From Acinetobacter proteolyticus (GTDB lineage Bacteria; Pseudomonadota; Gammaproteobacteria; Pseudomonadales; Moraxellaceae), in NCBI RefSeq assembly GCF_000367945.1, contig NZ_KB849179.1:2343755-2407754 (forward strand): DNA of 64,000 nucleotides, given 5' to 3'. Position 1 is the stretch's first letter. Every line of letters starts with the position of its first letter. This document shows, one piece after another, positions 56,051-64,000 of this stretch. Under the pieces are notes generated by a model. That model ran no database searches and was not told where the DNA came from. It saw only the letters and a list, made by a program, of their open reading frames with translations. The position numbers and the translations under genes are program-made.

Positions 56051-57796
56051 TTAGTTCCCTCCGATGACATACGCTACGCCAGCACGACCACCCACTTTTC
56101 CACCATCAGCAACACCAAATGCTCCACTGCCTGAGAAACGGTCACTAAATGAAGTCACAGCACCCAATGCGCCTGCTGCTTCACCCTCGTAATAACCAAC
56201 GCCACCAAACACGGCAACTTGACCTGGTTGAAGGCTTGGAATTGCTTGTGAAGCTGCCAATGAAATGGCAATACCACGATTTGCTGTAGTTTCAACATGA
56301 TCTAAACGGGTATTTAACTGATCTATACGACCATCTAGGCGTTTGACTTCTGTGACACGGGTTGCCGTTTCTACATCAATACGATTACCTAATGCCGTAT
56401 CACCTGCAATACGTTCAGTTTTTTCAGTATTAATCGCTGCAGTACGTTCTGCTTTTTCGGCTGCATCACCTGCAATACGAGCATTTCTCTCTGCAGTATC
56501 CGCATCAGCACGTAAGGTTGCTTCATTCGTAATTGCTGCAATACGAGCATTTTTCTCTGCAGTATCCCCTGCAATACGATCGGCTGTTTCTTGTGCATCT
56601 GCATTGGCACGAAGTGTTGCTTCATTATTGATTGCTAAGATACGAGCATCTCTTTCCGTATTAATCGCTGCGGTACGTTCTGCTTTTTCGGCTGCATCAC
56701 CTGCAATACGAGCATTTTTCTCTGCAGTATCCGCATCGGCACGTAAGGTTGCTTCATTATCAATCTTCGCTTGTAAAGCATCATCACCTGCGATACGAGC
56801 AGCTTTTTCATTATTCACTGCCGTGGTACGGTCTGTTGCCTCTTGTGCAATTTTACCGTTTAAAAGTGTATCACCTGCGATACGATCCGCTTTTTCAGTA
56901 TCAATCTTCGTATTAATTGCATCTAAATCTGCTTGTGCAGGTGCATTATTAATTTTAGCAAGCTCTGATTTTAACTGTTGCACGTTTACTGCATCATTAT
57001 CGCCAATACCATCTGCCATCCAAGTCATTCGACGTTCGCTGCCTGAATTGCCGAGTGCAACAGTATTTGCTTCATTATTAACCGTACCAGCACCGATTGC
57101 GACTGCACCCATTGCTGTCGCTTTTGCACCATTTCCTAAAGCAATCGCACCTTCGGCACTTGCTTCTGTAGCATTACCAATCGCTATCGAATTAATACCG
57201 CTCGCTGCTGCACCACTCCCTGTTGCAATCGCATTTTCTGCGGTCGCTTGTGTCCCATATCCTAAAGCAGTGGCTTTTTTACCGATCGCTTGTGATGTCG
57301 AACCTACAGCGGTCGCACCATCTCCATTAACGGTGACAGAATCACCAAATGCGCTCGCCTGATCCCCTTTAACATCAATATTGCCACCGACTGCCGTACC
57401 ATTATTATCTGCAATGGTGATTTTATTTCCAACCGCCTGCGATGCTTGTCCATTTACAGTAATATCACTACCGACTGCCGTAGCATAATCTTTATCTGTG
57501 GTGTTACCACTTCCAAGCACCGTAGAGCGAATGCCAGTTGTACTGTTACCATTTCCGATGACAGCAGACCAATGTCCATTTACGGTGTTTCCTGTACCAC
57601 CAGTGAAACCTTCATTACCCGTTCCAGTATTGTCTGTACCAACGACAGTTGTATTCGCTGCCGCATTATTTGTACCGACAACCGTTGTATCTGCCCCTGT
57701 TGCCGTATTGCCTGTCCCGATATTTGTTTGGGCTGCGTAGACATTCGCGGCCAATAATGAAGCTGCGATTACCGATAATTGAAAAGTTTTTTTCAT
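56051..57796 (-). CDS. YadA-like trimeric autotransporter adhesin (first of tandem pair)
   Basis: A 581-residue adhesin. Signal peptide MKKTFQLSVIAASLLAANVYA is nearly identical to that of its downstream paralogue. The head of about 230 residues has Asn/Gly-Thr-rich beta-roll repeats (TGNTATGADTTVVG, AVGSDITVNGQAS). A neck (AVNVQQLKSELAKI), hendecad stalk and YadA anchor ending AYVIGGN follow. It is the promoter-proximal member, with dyads in the upstream gap. The heads differ clearly while signal, stalk and anchor agree, which fits different ligands on a common export module. Confidence 0.88.
   Translation of the reverse strand: MKKTFQLSVIAASLLAANVYAAQTNIGTGNTATGADTTVVGTNNAAANTTVVGTDNTGTGNEGFTGGTGNTVNGHWSAVIGNGNSTTGIRSTVLGSGNTTDKDYATAVGSDITVNGQASQAVGNKITIADNNGTAVGGNIDVKGDQASAFGDSVTVNGDGATAVGSTSQAIGKKATALGYGTQATAENAIATGSGAAASGINSIAIGNATEASAEGAIALGNGAKATAMGAVAIGAGTVNNEANTVALGNSGSERRMTWMADGIGDNDAVNVQQLKSELAKINNAPAQADLDAINTKIDTEKADRIAGDTLLNGKIAQEATDRTTAVNNEKAARIAGDDALQAKIDNEATLRADADTAEKNARIAGDAAEKAERTAAINTERDARILAINNEATLRANADAQETADRIAGDTAEKNARIAAITNEATLRADADTAERNARIAGDAAEKAERTAAINTEKTERIAGDTALGNRIDVETATRVTEVKRLDGRIDQLNTRLDHVETTANRGIAISLAASQAIPSLQPGQVAVFGGVGYYEGEAAGALGAVTSFSDRFSGSGAFGVADGGKVGGRAGVAYVIGGN
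56381..56745 (-). repeat. Hendecad stalk repeats, 11 units
   Basis: Eleven 11-residue units in the same register as the neighbouring gene. A block of three units (RADADTAEKNA, RIAGDAAEKAE, RTAAINTERDA) occurs twice with few changes, showing recent internal duplication. Confidence 0.85.
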
Positions 57797-57902
57797 TACA
57801 CGTTCCCTTCTAAATAATCTATATCTTATTGATAAGTATAAGTTTTAATGAAGATTTTATTTAAACTCACAATTAAGCAAAGCAATTCAATAAAATCAAC
57901 TT

Positions 57903-57923
57903 ATATGTGTAATATGCACATAT
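57903..57923. promoter_or_regulatory. 21-bp dyad, copy 1, upstream of the adhesin pair
   Basis: Arms ATATGTG and CACATAT around TAATATG. It lies 107 bp upstream of the first adhesin start. It matches copy 2 at 18 of 21 positions, with the core AATATG identical. Confidence 0.5.
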
Positions 57924-58074
57924 TTAAAAAACTAACATAGACTTAAGCGAGGTGCAATAGGTGATGGAATTCTGATAAATAATGAAAAAATTAATATAAT
58001 TTTATGATTTTTATAAACAAATAAATATTACCAATAATTTTTAAAGGGATATACATTAAAAATGATTTAAAAAA

Positions 58075-58095
58075 ATATGTTCAATATGTACATAT
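58075..58095. promoter_or_regulatory. 21-bp dyad, copy 2
   Basis: Arms ATATGT and ACATAT around TCAATATGT. It lies 172 bp from copy 1 in the 425-bp gap between the adhesin start and the IS630-like ORF. The gap is otherwise AT-rich with no gene. Confidence 0.5.
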
Positions 58096-58221
58096 TTTAT
58101 TTTTGATGATAAATTTCTCAGCATCGTGATCTTTTTATTATGCAAGCCAACATGGATAGCTTGTTCTAAGCACATCGATCCAACATCCCCCAAAAATAGC
58201 AAAGGAGCTTGCGCTAAATTT

Positions 58222-58575
58222 ATGCGAGCATATTCATTAGATCTTCGTGAAAAAGTGATGGCTGCTTATCGTCAAACAGAGCATAAATCCAAGGTTTGTA
58301 AGGAGTTTGATATTGCAAGATCTACCTTGGATAAATGGATTATGCTTGAGAAAAAAACTCAGGCATTAATTCCTTTACCCGCAATTCGCCACGGACGCCC
58401 CTTCTCGATTAAGGATATGGAAAGTTTTGAGGAATTTATAAAAACGACAAAGTTCAATCAGATTCGGGATCTAATTGAACCTTTTGAACAAAGATTTGGT
58501 TATAGCGTTTCCTATTCAGTTCTATGGAGAGGGCTCAATAAAATCGGCTGTCTTAAAAAAGAGAAAAAGCTATAA
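58222..58575 (+). mobile_element. IS630-type orfA remnant (helix-turn-helix transposase part)
   Basis: A 117-residue protein from the ATG at 58222 matches the first ORF of IS630-family elements: MRAYSLDLREKVMAAYRQTE and SKVCKEFDIARSTLDKWI (helix-turn-helix). A slippery A6G lies near its end (CTTAAAAAAGAG), as used for -1 frameshifting in this family. No DDE-domain ORF follows; the next gene begins only 25 bp on, on the opposite strand. I see no terminal inverted repeats. It is probably a remnant or captured orfA. Confidence 0.72.
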
Positions 58576-58599
58576 AGTGCATTTTTATGTGATCAGTTG

Positions 58600-59424
58600 T
58601 TATTCATCATACTGATAAATTCCCAGGCGGAATCTTTTATTTGCAGCGGATGACTGTTCATCATTTTTACAATAATCGATTGCGGCTGAGACGATGGCTT
58701 TTGACATCATATTCCATAAATCAATACTCAATTGATTTAATTTATCAACAGATTCTTGCGTCAACTCATCCGCAAAAATTGCCTGCTCTAGAAAATTTTT
58801 ATTCTTGGTTAAATTGCTAATCCCAGCTGAAAGATGATCGGAAATATTTTGCGTGAATAATTGTTTACTTTCATCTGCTTGAGGGTTTGGCGTAAAGCTT
58901 GAGTTTTGTAAAATGACCTGGTCTTGCTGTTCAGCAACAATACCTAGACGCTTTAATTCCAGTAAAATAGATTTCGGGTGTTTTTCTAAAGAAATTTGTT
59001 TGACGATACTTTCAAAACTATTTTCCTCGCCCTGAAATGGAATTTGCAGAGGCAGCTTCTGATTAAGCCACATGCCGACGACACGTGCTGGTACGCTGAT
59101 CGGTAATTGTAAATTGAATTGATCTACTGGAACATATTCACCATGCGTCTGGCAAAAACTGCGCACATCACGGCGATTTAACCCTGATAGTAAGCTGATA
59201 GCAGAATCTGTTTTCTTTTGCTTGATTGCATCTAATTCTTTGATTGCTTCATTATAAAACAGTGCTTTTAATGCAATACTAAATTCGCTATAACCAATCC
59301 CTGACTTTATCAGCCAATGAATCAACTGAGGCATAATACTGACAACATGCTCTAGTGTCGTTTCAGTGTCGTGAGACAGCAACAAGTCTTCTGAAACAGT
59401 TAGAGCTAATGCGTCTTTGCCCAT
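58600..59424 (-). CDS. DUF6502-like protein
   Basis: A 274-residue protein from the ATG at 59424, preceded by TTGGAG. Residues of about 30–90 (GIGYSEFSIALKALFYNEA and SLLSGLNRRDVRSFCQTH) match the helix-turn-helix-like N-terminal part of DUF6502. The role is unknown; the region suggests a DNA-binding regulator. It lies next to the IS630 remnant. Confidence 0.65.
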   Translation of the reverse strand: MGKDALALTVSEDLLLSHDTETTLEHVVSIMPQLIHWLIKSGIGYSEFSIALKALFYNEAIKELDAIKQKKTDSAISLLSGLNRRDVRSFCQTHGEYVPVDQFNLQLPISVPARVVGMWLNQKLPLQIPFQGEENSFESIVKQISLEKHPKSILLELKRLGIVAEQQDQVILQNSSFTPNPQADESKQLFTQNISDHLSAGISNLTKNKNFLEQAIFADELTQESVDKLNQLSIDLWNMMSKAIVSAAIDYCKNDEQSSAANKRFRLGIYQYDE

Positions 59425-59445
59425 GTAAACTCCAAGATTAAGCAC

Positions 59446-59913
59446 GACAGACAGATTTATCGTTACAAATGAGATTGATCCTTATTTTTATTCTAGCTGA
59501 ATTCATCAATATAGAGGATTAAAATTGTAGCCTTTTTTTTAAAAATTTTTTTTATTTTTTTACCGAATAGTAAAATACAATAAAAATTATAATTATTTAT
59601 CAAAATATTAGAATTAAAAAATATAATTCATAGTCATCTTCAACACAAAAAAAACAAGATCAAAAACCATCCAACCTAGAACATCCAGTAGCATTGAAGT
59701 CGCTTTATGATCCATTTTCATTATGAGCAAGTTATATTGGTATTTTCTAAAGTAAAAATGTGCTGAATATTAGCTCATCACTACAACATGTACGCTCTTA
59801 ATTAAAAATTTCAATGTCAGAATCAACTGCTTTAGCTAAAATCATTATTTAGTTACTATGAGAACAATTTAAGAAACTATCCCACCTTTTGTTACTGCTA
59901 TAAGAGTCAAAAT
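59446..59913. other. 468-bp intergenic region
   Basis: Strongly AT-rich with a T-run near 59530. I see no gene, tRNA or clear repeat. It must hold the promoter of the carboxymuconolactone decarboxylase-like gene and that of the DUF6502-like gene. Confidence 0.55.
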
Positions 59914-60300
59914 ATGTCACAACAAGATTATGAAAATGGATTAAAAGTTCGCACCGAAGTGATGGGTGAATCTTTTGTAAAACGCGCGCAAGACAATACA
60001 GTGCCTTTTACACAGCCATTACAAGACTGGATCAACGAACATGCTTGGGGATCGACATGGCAACGTGAAGGTGTGTTACCCCGTAAATATCGCTCTCTGG
60101 TGACTATTGCTTTTTTAACAGCGCTGAAAAGTCCAACCGAGCTTAAAGGGCATATTCGTGGTGCCTTGAATAATGGCGCAACGGTTGAGGAAATCCAAGA
60201 GGTGTTATTGCATAGTCTGCCATATTGTGGCGCGCCTGCAACACAGGAAGCCTTCCGGGCAGCGCTAGAAGTGATTAATGAATATCAAAAAGAAGCTTAA
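59914..60300 (+). CDS. Carboxymuconolactone decarboxylase-family protein
   Basis: A 128-residue CMD protein. PRKYRSLVTIAFLTALKSPTELKGHIRGALNNG is the core, shown here as the PcaC-like pattern with His in KGHIRGAL, then EEIQEVLLHSLPYCGAPA. PcaC decarboxylates 4-carboxymuconolactone in the protocatechuate branch. No other pca gene is near, so its role may differ. There is no CxxC, so an AhpD-like peroxidase is unlikely. Confidence 0.82.
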   Translation: MSQQDYENGLKVRTEVMGESFVKRAQDNTVPFTQPLQDWINEHAWGSTWQREGVLPRKYRSLVTIAFLTALKSPTELKGHIRGALNNGATVEEIQEVLLHSLPYCGAPATQEAFRAALEVINEYQKEA

Positions 60301-60355
60301 AAATTTCAAGATTAACGGGCATTGGAAGTCCAAGCTGAAACTAAAGTCTATGAGA

Positions 60356-60382
60356 AAAGCCCTTATCTTCAATAAGGGCTTT
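60356..60382. terminator. Bidirectional terminator between the CMD and LysR genes
   Basis: Perfect 11-bp stem AAAGCCCTTAT / ATAAGGGCTTT with a 5-base loop, between convergent genes. T-tracts are short. Confidence 0.78.
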
Positions 60383-60412
60383 GCGATCTTAGATGCATCA
60401 AAACCATAAAAC

Positions 60413-61303
60413 TCAATCACTAAAATAATGATTTTTTACGATCTCGATAAACGCGTCGCTATCTTCAATACTCATTTGTTGAGATTTGACTACACCGACA
60501 TGCAGATGAAGTGGAAAATCTTTTAATTCAACGATTTCTAGTCCCTCATGTTCTAACATAAATTTATCCAAGAAAGACTTTGGATAAACACCCAAGCCCT
60601 CACCCTTTAATATACTTTGTAATTGGAGTTCCAGTCCGAAAATCTCTTTATTGAGATAAAAGCCTAACTTTCTTTCATACAACAGCTTAGCTAAGCTTTC
60701 GCGAAAACAGCAACTTTCAGGATGCAGTACCCATCCTCTCTTACTACATTTCTCTAAACTGCTATATTTATATGCGTCCCCTTTTCGAGCAACAATCACA
60801 AAAGGCAGTGTTCCAACTTCCAAAAAAGAAATATTATTCCTGAAACTCAGATTTGATGGGATCATCAGTGCAGCGAGATCGATTTCTCCGTCATTGACCT
60901 GTTGAATCAGACTACAGCCCCATCCGCTATAAATATCAATTTCGTAGTGTGGGTAAATTTTTTTTGCTTCATTCATCACAGCATCTAATAAGTCATCAAT
61001 CAATGCCTGTGCAATACCAATCTTAATATTTTTTTTAACGCCCTCAGGGCCTTCACTATGAAAGTTTCTCAATGACTCTAACTGCTTTAAAATAAAACAG
61101 CTTTTAAAATAAACCTTTTTACCTAGCTTGGTTAATTGTAATGGTCGAGTACCGCGATTAAATAAAACACCTTTAACAATTTCTTCCATATTAAAAATAC
61201 GTTTGGTCACAGTTGACTGGTTCACGCCTAATTTTTCAGAAGCGACAGTAATAGACTGATGATCAGCAACATATATAAAAGTTTTTAAATCCCTAATATC
61301 CAA
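60413..61303 (-). CDS. LysR-family transcriptional regulator
   Basis: A 296-residue LTTR. The winged helix is KTFIYVADHQSITVASEKLGVNQSTVTKRIF, and the effector domain of about 200 residues follows. Its target is unknown. It lies 21 bp downstream of the AraC gene in the same direction and may be co-transcribed. Confidence 0.87.
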   Translation of the reverse strand: MDIRDLKTFIYVADHQSITVASEKLGVNQSTVTKRIFNMEEIVKGVLFNRGTRPLQLTKLGKKVYFKSCFILKQLESLRNFHSEGPEGVKKNIKIGIAQALIDDLLDAVMNEAKKIYPHYEIDIYSGWGCSLIQQVNDGEIDLAALMIPSNLSFRNNISFLEVGTLPFVIVARKGDAYKYSSLEKCSKRGWVLHPESCCFRESLAKLLYERKLGFYLNKEIFGLELQLQSILKGEGLGVYPKSFLDKFMLEHEGLEIVELKDFPLHLHVGVVKSQQMSIEDSDAFIEIVKNHYFSD

Positions 61304-61324
61304 AACTTTATACCTCAGATCGAA

Positions 61325-62089
61325 TTACTTTAAATACTTTCTAAACTGGCAAGGCGAACATCCAGTCCATCCTCTAAATGCGCGTGTAAAAGCACTATGT
61401 TCCGTATAACCCAATGTATATGCGATATCAGACAAACTCACATCTTCATTTTTTAATAAAAACAACGCTTTTTCATGTCTTTTTTGTTTGACTAATCGTT
61501 TAAATTCTTCACCTTCATTTCTTATTTTTTTGGATAATACACGTGGTGTTAACCTCATTTTTTTTGCGACTTTGATTAAGTAAGGCTCTCCTTCAGATAA
61601 GGTATTACTGATTTGAATTTTCACTTTTTCAATGAAGTCTACCGTTGCTTCACTCTTACGGGGACAAGATGCAAAGAAAGCTTGCATACAAAGCTCATCA
61701 AAATTCTTGCAAATTGTGACCGAATCAAATAAATCACTGGCATATAAAGAATATTTATAGACATCCTCTAAACTAGGTTCAAATATAAAGTGGGTATTCT
61801 CTATATTTAAGTGATCTGTTAAGCATTTAAATCCATTTAACAACTCCTGACTCGAAAAGTCCTGTCCTAATATTTCACACCGATAGATCAGAACAATTCG
61901 GAAGTGATCCAAAGACAAACTATTAATTAAAGAAAAAAACTTATCAATTTCTAGAAGAAAAAAAATTACCGCGTGCTTTAGATCTTTATTGCCGACTTCA
62001 ATAATATGCAGTCTTATATTTTTTTCACAATGTGAAAAAGTATGAAACATATTCTCCATCTCATATTTCAATTCTTTAGAGCTTATCAA
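61325..62089 (-). CDS. AraC-family transcriptional regulator
   Basis: A 254-residue protein with the two-helix-turn-helix AraC domain at the C-terminus: YLIKVAKKMRLTPRVLSKKI and DVSLSDIAYTLGYTEHSAFTRAFRGWTG, here in separate motifs. The N-terminal 150 residues match no domain I know. It is first in the pair with lysR and close to the Ata-like locus, so adhesin control is possible but unproven. Confidence 0.85.
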   Translation of the reverse strand: MISSKELKYEMENMFHTFSHCEKNIRLHIIEVGNKDLKHAVIFFLLEIDKFFSLINSLSLDHFRIVLIYRCEILGQDFSSQELLNGFKCLTDHLNIENTHFIFEPSLEDVYKYSLYASDLFDSVTICKNFDELCMQAFFASCPRKSEATVDFIEKVKIQISNTLSEGEPYLIKVAKKMRLTPRVLSKKIRNEGEEFKRLVKQKRHEKALFLLKNEDVSLSDIAYTLGYTEHSAFTRAFRGWTGCSPCQFRKYLK

Positions 62090-62146
62090 ACCTTGGTCTT
62101 ATTTTTTTAACACTTTATATCTTTTAAATAACCACTTTAGGAAAAT

Positions 62147-62180
62147 TAAACAAACAGGTAAAGATCTTCCTGTTTGTTTA
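62147..62180. terminator. 12-bp hairpin terminator between BamE-like and araC genes
   Basis: Perfect stem TAAACAAACAGG / CCTGTTTGTTTA with a 10-base loop, T-rich on both sides. It ends the ata/BamE-like transcript on the minus strand. Confidence 0.75.
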
Positions 62181-62241
62181 ATTTAAATTCAAGCCAGAAC
62201 TCCGTCATATCAGTTTCATAATAAAATGACATTAATTCGTT

Positions 62242-62631
62242 TTAAACAATTCCATTCTGACATTCATCTCCTTTCCACAATAAACGCTCTGCTCTATATT
62301 TTTGATCAAAATCAATGCGTAACTGGCAACGCTTATAGTTCTGCGTATTGGGTACACGAATGTCCAGAACATAATTCCATGTTTTGACCAACATCAAGCC
62401 TTCATTGAAATGTGGATTTCCCAAAATATGGCGGAACTGATCTTTATTCATCCCCACATCTAAGCGTGCAACATCGTTTAATTCATAACGTTTAACCAAT
62501 TTAAGATAACTCTTGTCGACGTCTGGGAAAGTAACGTCCTGTGCCTGTGTAACTTCTGTTTTACTATGTGTTTGGCTCTGTAATACAACACCGAACAGAA
62601 GCATGCTCATAAAAGTCTGGATCTTTTTCAT
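62242..62631 (-). CDS. BamE/SmpA-like small envelope protein next to the adhesin
   Basis: A 129-residue protein from the ATG at 62631 ([12 protein letters not shown]), with a hydrophobic signal peptide. [23 protein letters not shown] followed by a Trp and Tyr-rich strand is the BamE/SmpA-OmlA fold. There is no lipobox Cys at the cleavage site, so it is likely a soluble periplasmic protein. It lies 70 bp after the adhesin gene. A small outer-membrane-assembly-type partner behind a trimeric autotransporter suggests help with its export. A longer frame reaching into the adhesin gene is a shadow. Confidence 0.72.
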   Translation of the reverse strand: MKKIQTFMSMLLFGVVLQSQTHSKTEVTQAQDVTFPDVDKSYLKLVKRYELNDVARLDVGMNKDQFRHILGNPHFNEGLMLVKTWNYVLDIRVPNTQNYKRCQLRIDFDQKYRAERLLWKGDECQNGIV

Positions 62632-62663
62632 CTCTATTCTCACTTTATTATTGTTTAAACCAA

Positions 62664-62684
62664 GGAGAACCAGAACGGTTCTCC
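62664..62684 (-). terminator. 8-bp hairpin between adhesin and BamE-like gene
   Basis: GGAGAACC / GGTTCTCC with a 5-base loop, 17 bp past the adhesin stop. The minus-strand tail is weak (TTGGTTT), so partial termination that sets relative levels is plausible. Confidence 0.5.
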
Positions 62685-62701
62685 CCAAATTAAATAAAGA
62701 A

Positions 62702-64000
62702 TCAGTCAAATACACCGCTGAGACCGACACGGAAGCTTGGATCACCCTGTGACGCTGCGGCCACACCTGTTGTAAGCGACCAACGTCCATTATCCGCTGT
62801 CTTACGAAGTGTAACCCCCACGGCATTTTCACCACCATGGTAAGCAGCCCCAACCGCATAGGTATATTTACCTGAAATATACGGCGCAGTTTCCAGTGCC
62901 ATTGCTGCTGCAACACTTGCATTGGCCATTTTTTTGACATCATCAATACGCTGATTGGTGTCATAGAATGCCTGTTGCATTTGGTCACCAAGATTGGTGA
63001 TTCGATCACCTAATGCCTGATCAGCACTATTTAAAGCATTGAGCGCATCACCAACATTATTATGCGTGCCACCTGCAACCTCATAGCTTGGCCCCTTCCA
63101 GCCAGTGCTTGGGTCATAGCCCGCACCACCACCTAAGGCATTGCCTACATTTTCATAAGATTTGTGCAGTTGGCTACCGTTAATTGCATCTTTTGACTCT
63201 GCTGCAATCGCACCATCAGCAACACCTGTGACTTTCTTGTCGCCGGCATTGATGCCACCCTTGGTCATGCTTGGCCCATCTACGATACGCACACCATCTG
63301 CTGCAATCGTGGTTCCTTCAGCACCACCCACATTGACCTGATTGGCAGCCGTCACACTATCCACTCGAATATCTTTGGCTAGGCCGACTTCATAGTCCTT
63401 ACTACCATCGTTTTTGGTGGTTGGAATGACTGAAATATTGCCATCTTTGTTACTCACCGATGATTTGGCTGCAGCAGCCGCACCTCGGACTGAGTTGATC
63501 GCATCATCAATGTTGTTTTCACCCGTTCCACCCACATTACTGGTCGTAATTGAGCCATCTGGATTCACGGTGGCATTACCTCCAACAACATTTTTCACGC
63601 TGTCTGCAACACCGTATAATTGACCACCATTGACCGCCTCTTTCGAGCCTGCGGCAACCGTACCATCGGCGACACCCGTGACTTTGTTATCACCTGCATC
63701 AATGCCGTCTTTAGTCACGCTTGGACCACCAGCAATAGTTAAACCATCGCCATTGATGACCGTATCACCCGCAGTCACGCTATCGACTTTAACGTCCTTC
63801 GATAAGCCAACTTCATAATCCGTACTGCCATCTGCATTTTGACGGCTTGTAACAGTGACATTCTCATCACCATCAGCCTTGCTTACCGTAGTTTTCGCAG
63901 CTTGTGCTGCTTTACCCACTGCACCAATCGCATCATTGATGTTGTTCTTACCTGTTCCACCAATGTTACTGGTCGTGATCGATCCATCTGGATTCACGGT
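62702..64000 (-). CDS. Ata-like trimeric autotransporter adhesin, 5' end outside window
   Basis: The last ~432 residues of a large trimeric autotransporter. Repeats of the type [23 protein letters not shown] and [12 protein letters not shown] (head-neck), then [15 protein letters not shown] repeats, are seen. The C-terminal 90 residues form a coiled coil ([23 protein letters not shown]) and YadA anchor ending [10 protein letters not shown]. The pattern matches Ata of A. baumannii. It is in the same direction as the BamE-like gene. The start lies beyond 64000. Confidence 0.85.
   Translation of the reverse strand, partial: TVNPDGSITTSNIGGTGKNNINDAIGAVGKAAQAAKTTVSKADGDENVTVTSRQNADGSTDYEVGLSKDVKVDSVTAGDTVINGDGLTIAGGPSVTKDGIDAGDNKVTGVADGTVAAGSKEAVNGGQLYGVADSVKNVVGGNATVNPDGSITTSNVGGTGENNIDDAINSVRGAAAAAKSSVSNKDGNISVIPTTKNDGSKDYEVGLAKDIRVDSVTAANQVNVGGAEGTTIAADGVRIVDGPSMTKGGINAGDKKVTGVADGAIAAESKDAINGSQLHKSYENVGNALGGGAGYDPSTGWKGPSYEVAGGTHNNVGDALNALNSADQALGDRITNLGDQMQQAFYDTNQRIDDVKKMANASVAAAMALETAPYISGKYTYAVGAAYHGGENAVGVTLRKTADNGRWSLTTGVAAASQGDPSFRVGLSGVFD
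63539..64000 (-). repeat. 429-bp tandem repeat unit of the Ata-like adhesin
   Basis: The sequence from 63539 recurs at 63968, a 429-bp (143-codon) offset, shown by ACTGGTCGT followed by the near-identical GATTCACGGT block. It encodes repeated [10 protein letters not shown] domains. Only one full unit is visible before the window ends. Confidence 0.7.

Noticed and set aside
56343..57362. 339-codon open frame on the plus strand opposite the first YadA-like adhesin
   Set aside because: It is the antisense of a repetitive Ala/Asp-rich coding sequence, which rarely gives stops. It has Ser/Ala repeats, no fold, and the minus-strand gene has signal peptide, stalk and anchor.
62632..63009. N-terminal extension of the BamE-like frame into the adhesin gene
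   Set aside because: The extension overlaps the adhesin anchor in another frame. The ATG at 62631 gives a clean signal peptide.

Overview
The window is bacterial chromosome, most likely from an Acinetobacter species. The supporting signs are AT-rich coding sequence, the cysM–barA(gacS) neighbourhood, a three-gene pntAA-pntAB-pntB operon, an Ata-like trimeric autotransporter, and protein sequences that read as Moraxellaceae. This assignment rests on recognition; no database search was run.

Backbone, 1–13.9 kb: cysM (cut by the window edge), the hybrid sensor kinase barA/gacS, an enoyl-CoA hydratase-like gene, a hydroxypyruvate/tartronate pair (glxR-like reductase and hyi-like isomerase), the ribosome silencing factor rsfS, a NUDIX hydrolase, a short-chain dehydrogenase, the proton-translocating transhydrogenase operon, a Rid-family protein and an MFS transporter.

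Genomic island, about 14.07–40.47 kb: an integrative element sits in the 5' end of dusA. A 19-bp identical core marks both ends. The original dusA start and promoter are stranded at the left end, and the right end supplies a new start that restores the dusA frame. A tyrosine integrase and a PrtN-like small regulator lie at the right end. From left to right the cargo is: a Gabija-like anti-phage pair (OLD-family ATPase/TOPRIM nuclease plus UvrD-like helicase); an arsenic cluster (two ArsC types, ArsR, Acr3, ArsH, TrxB, ArsO-like monooxygenase, MFS); a metal cluster (Cys-rich CDF-type transporter, FeoA, FeoB) with a divergent MerR-type regulator and a clear 19-bp-spacer promoter; a Gp3-like/YqaJ/DUF932 module with unusually structured intergenic DNA; small envelope proteins; an unrecognised 478-aa protein; and an Inovirus-Gp2/YagK-type protein followed by what looks like its degenerate paralogue.

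Backbone, 40.4–52.7 kb: dusA, an NlpE-like lipoprotein, a CHAP-domain protein, tcdA, an MFS transporter, acnA, a TatD-family nuclease, two envelope proteins (one DUF3298-like) and prfC.

Surface and variable region, 53–64 kb: a lipoprotein, two tandem YadA-like adhesins whose stalks are built from 11-residue repeats, an IS630-type orfA fragment, a DUF6502-type protein, a carboxymuconolactone decarboxylase-like protein, an AraC/LysR regulator pair, a BamE-like small protein, and the 3' part of a large Ata-like trimeric autotransporter that runs off the window.

The observations I would check first are the multi-helix noncoding element at 32.64–32.81 kb, the long hairpin at 29.70–29.78 kb whose only mismatches are G·U on one strand, the Gp2-like gene pair with its unknown neighbour, and the duplicated dyad upstream of the tandem adhesins.
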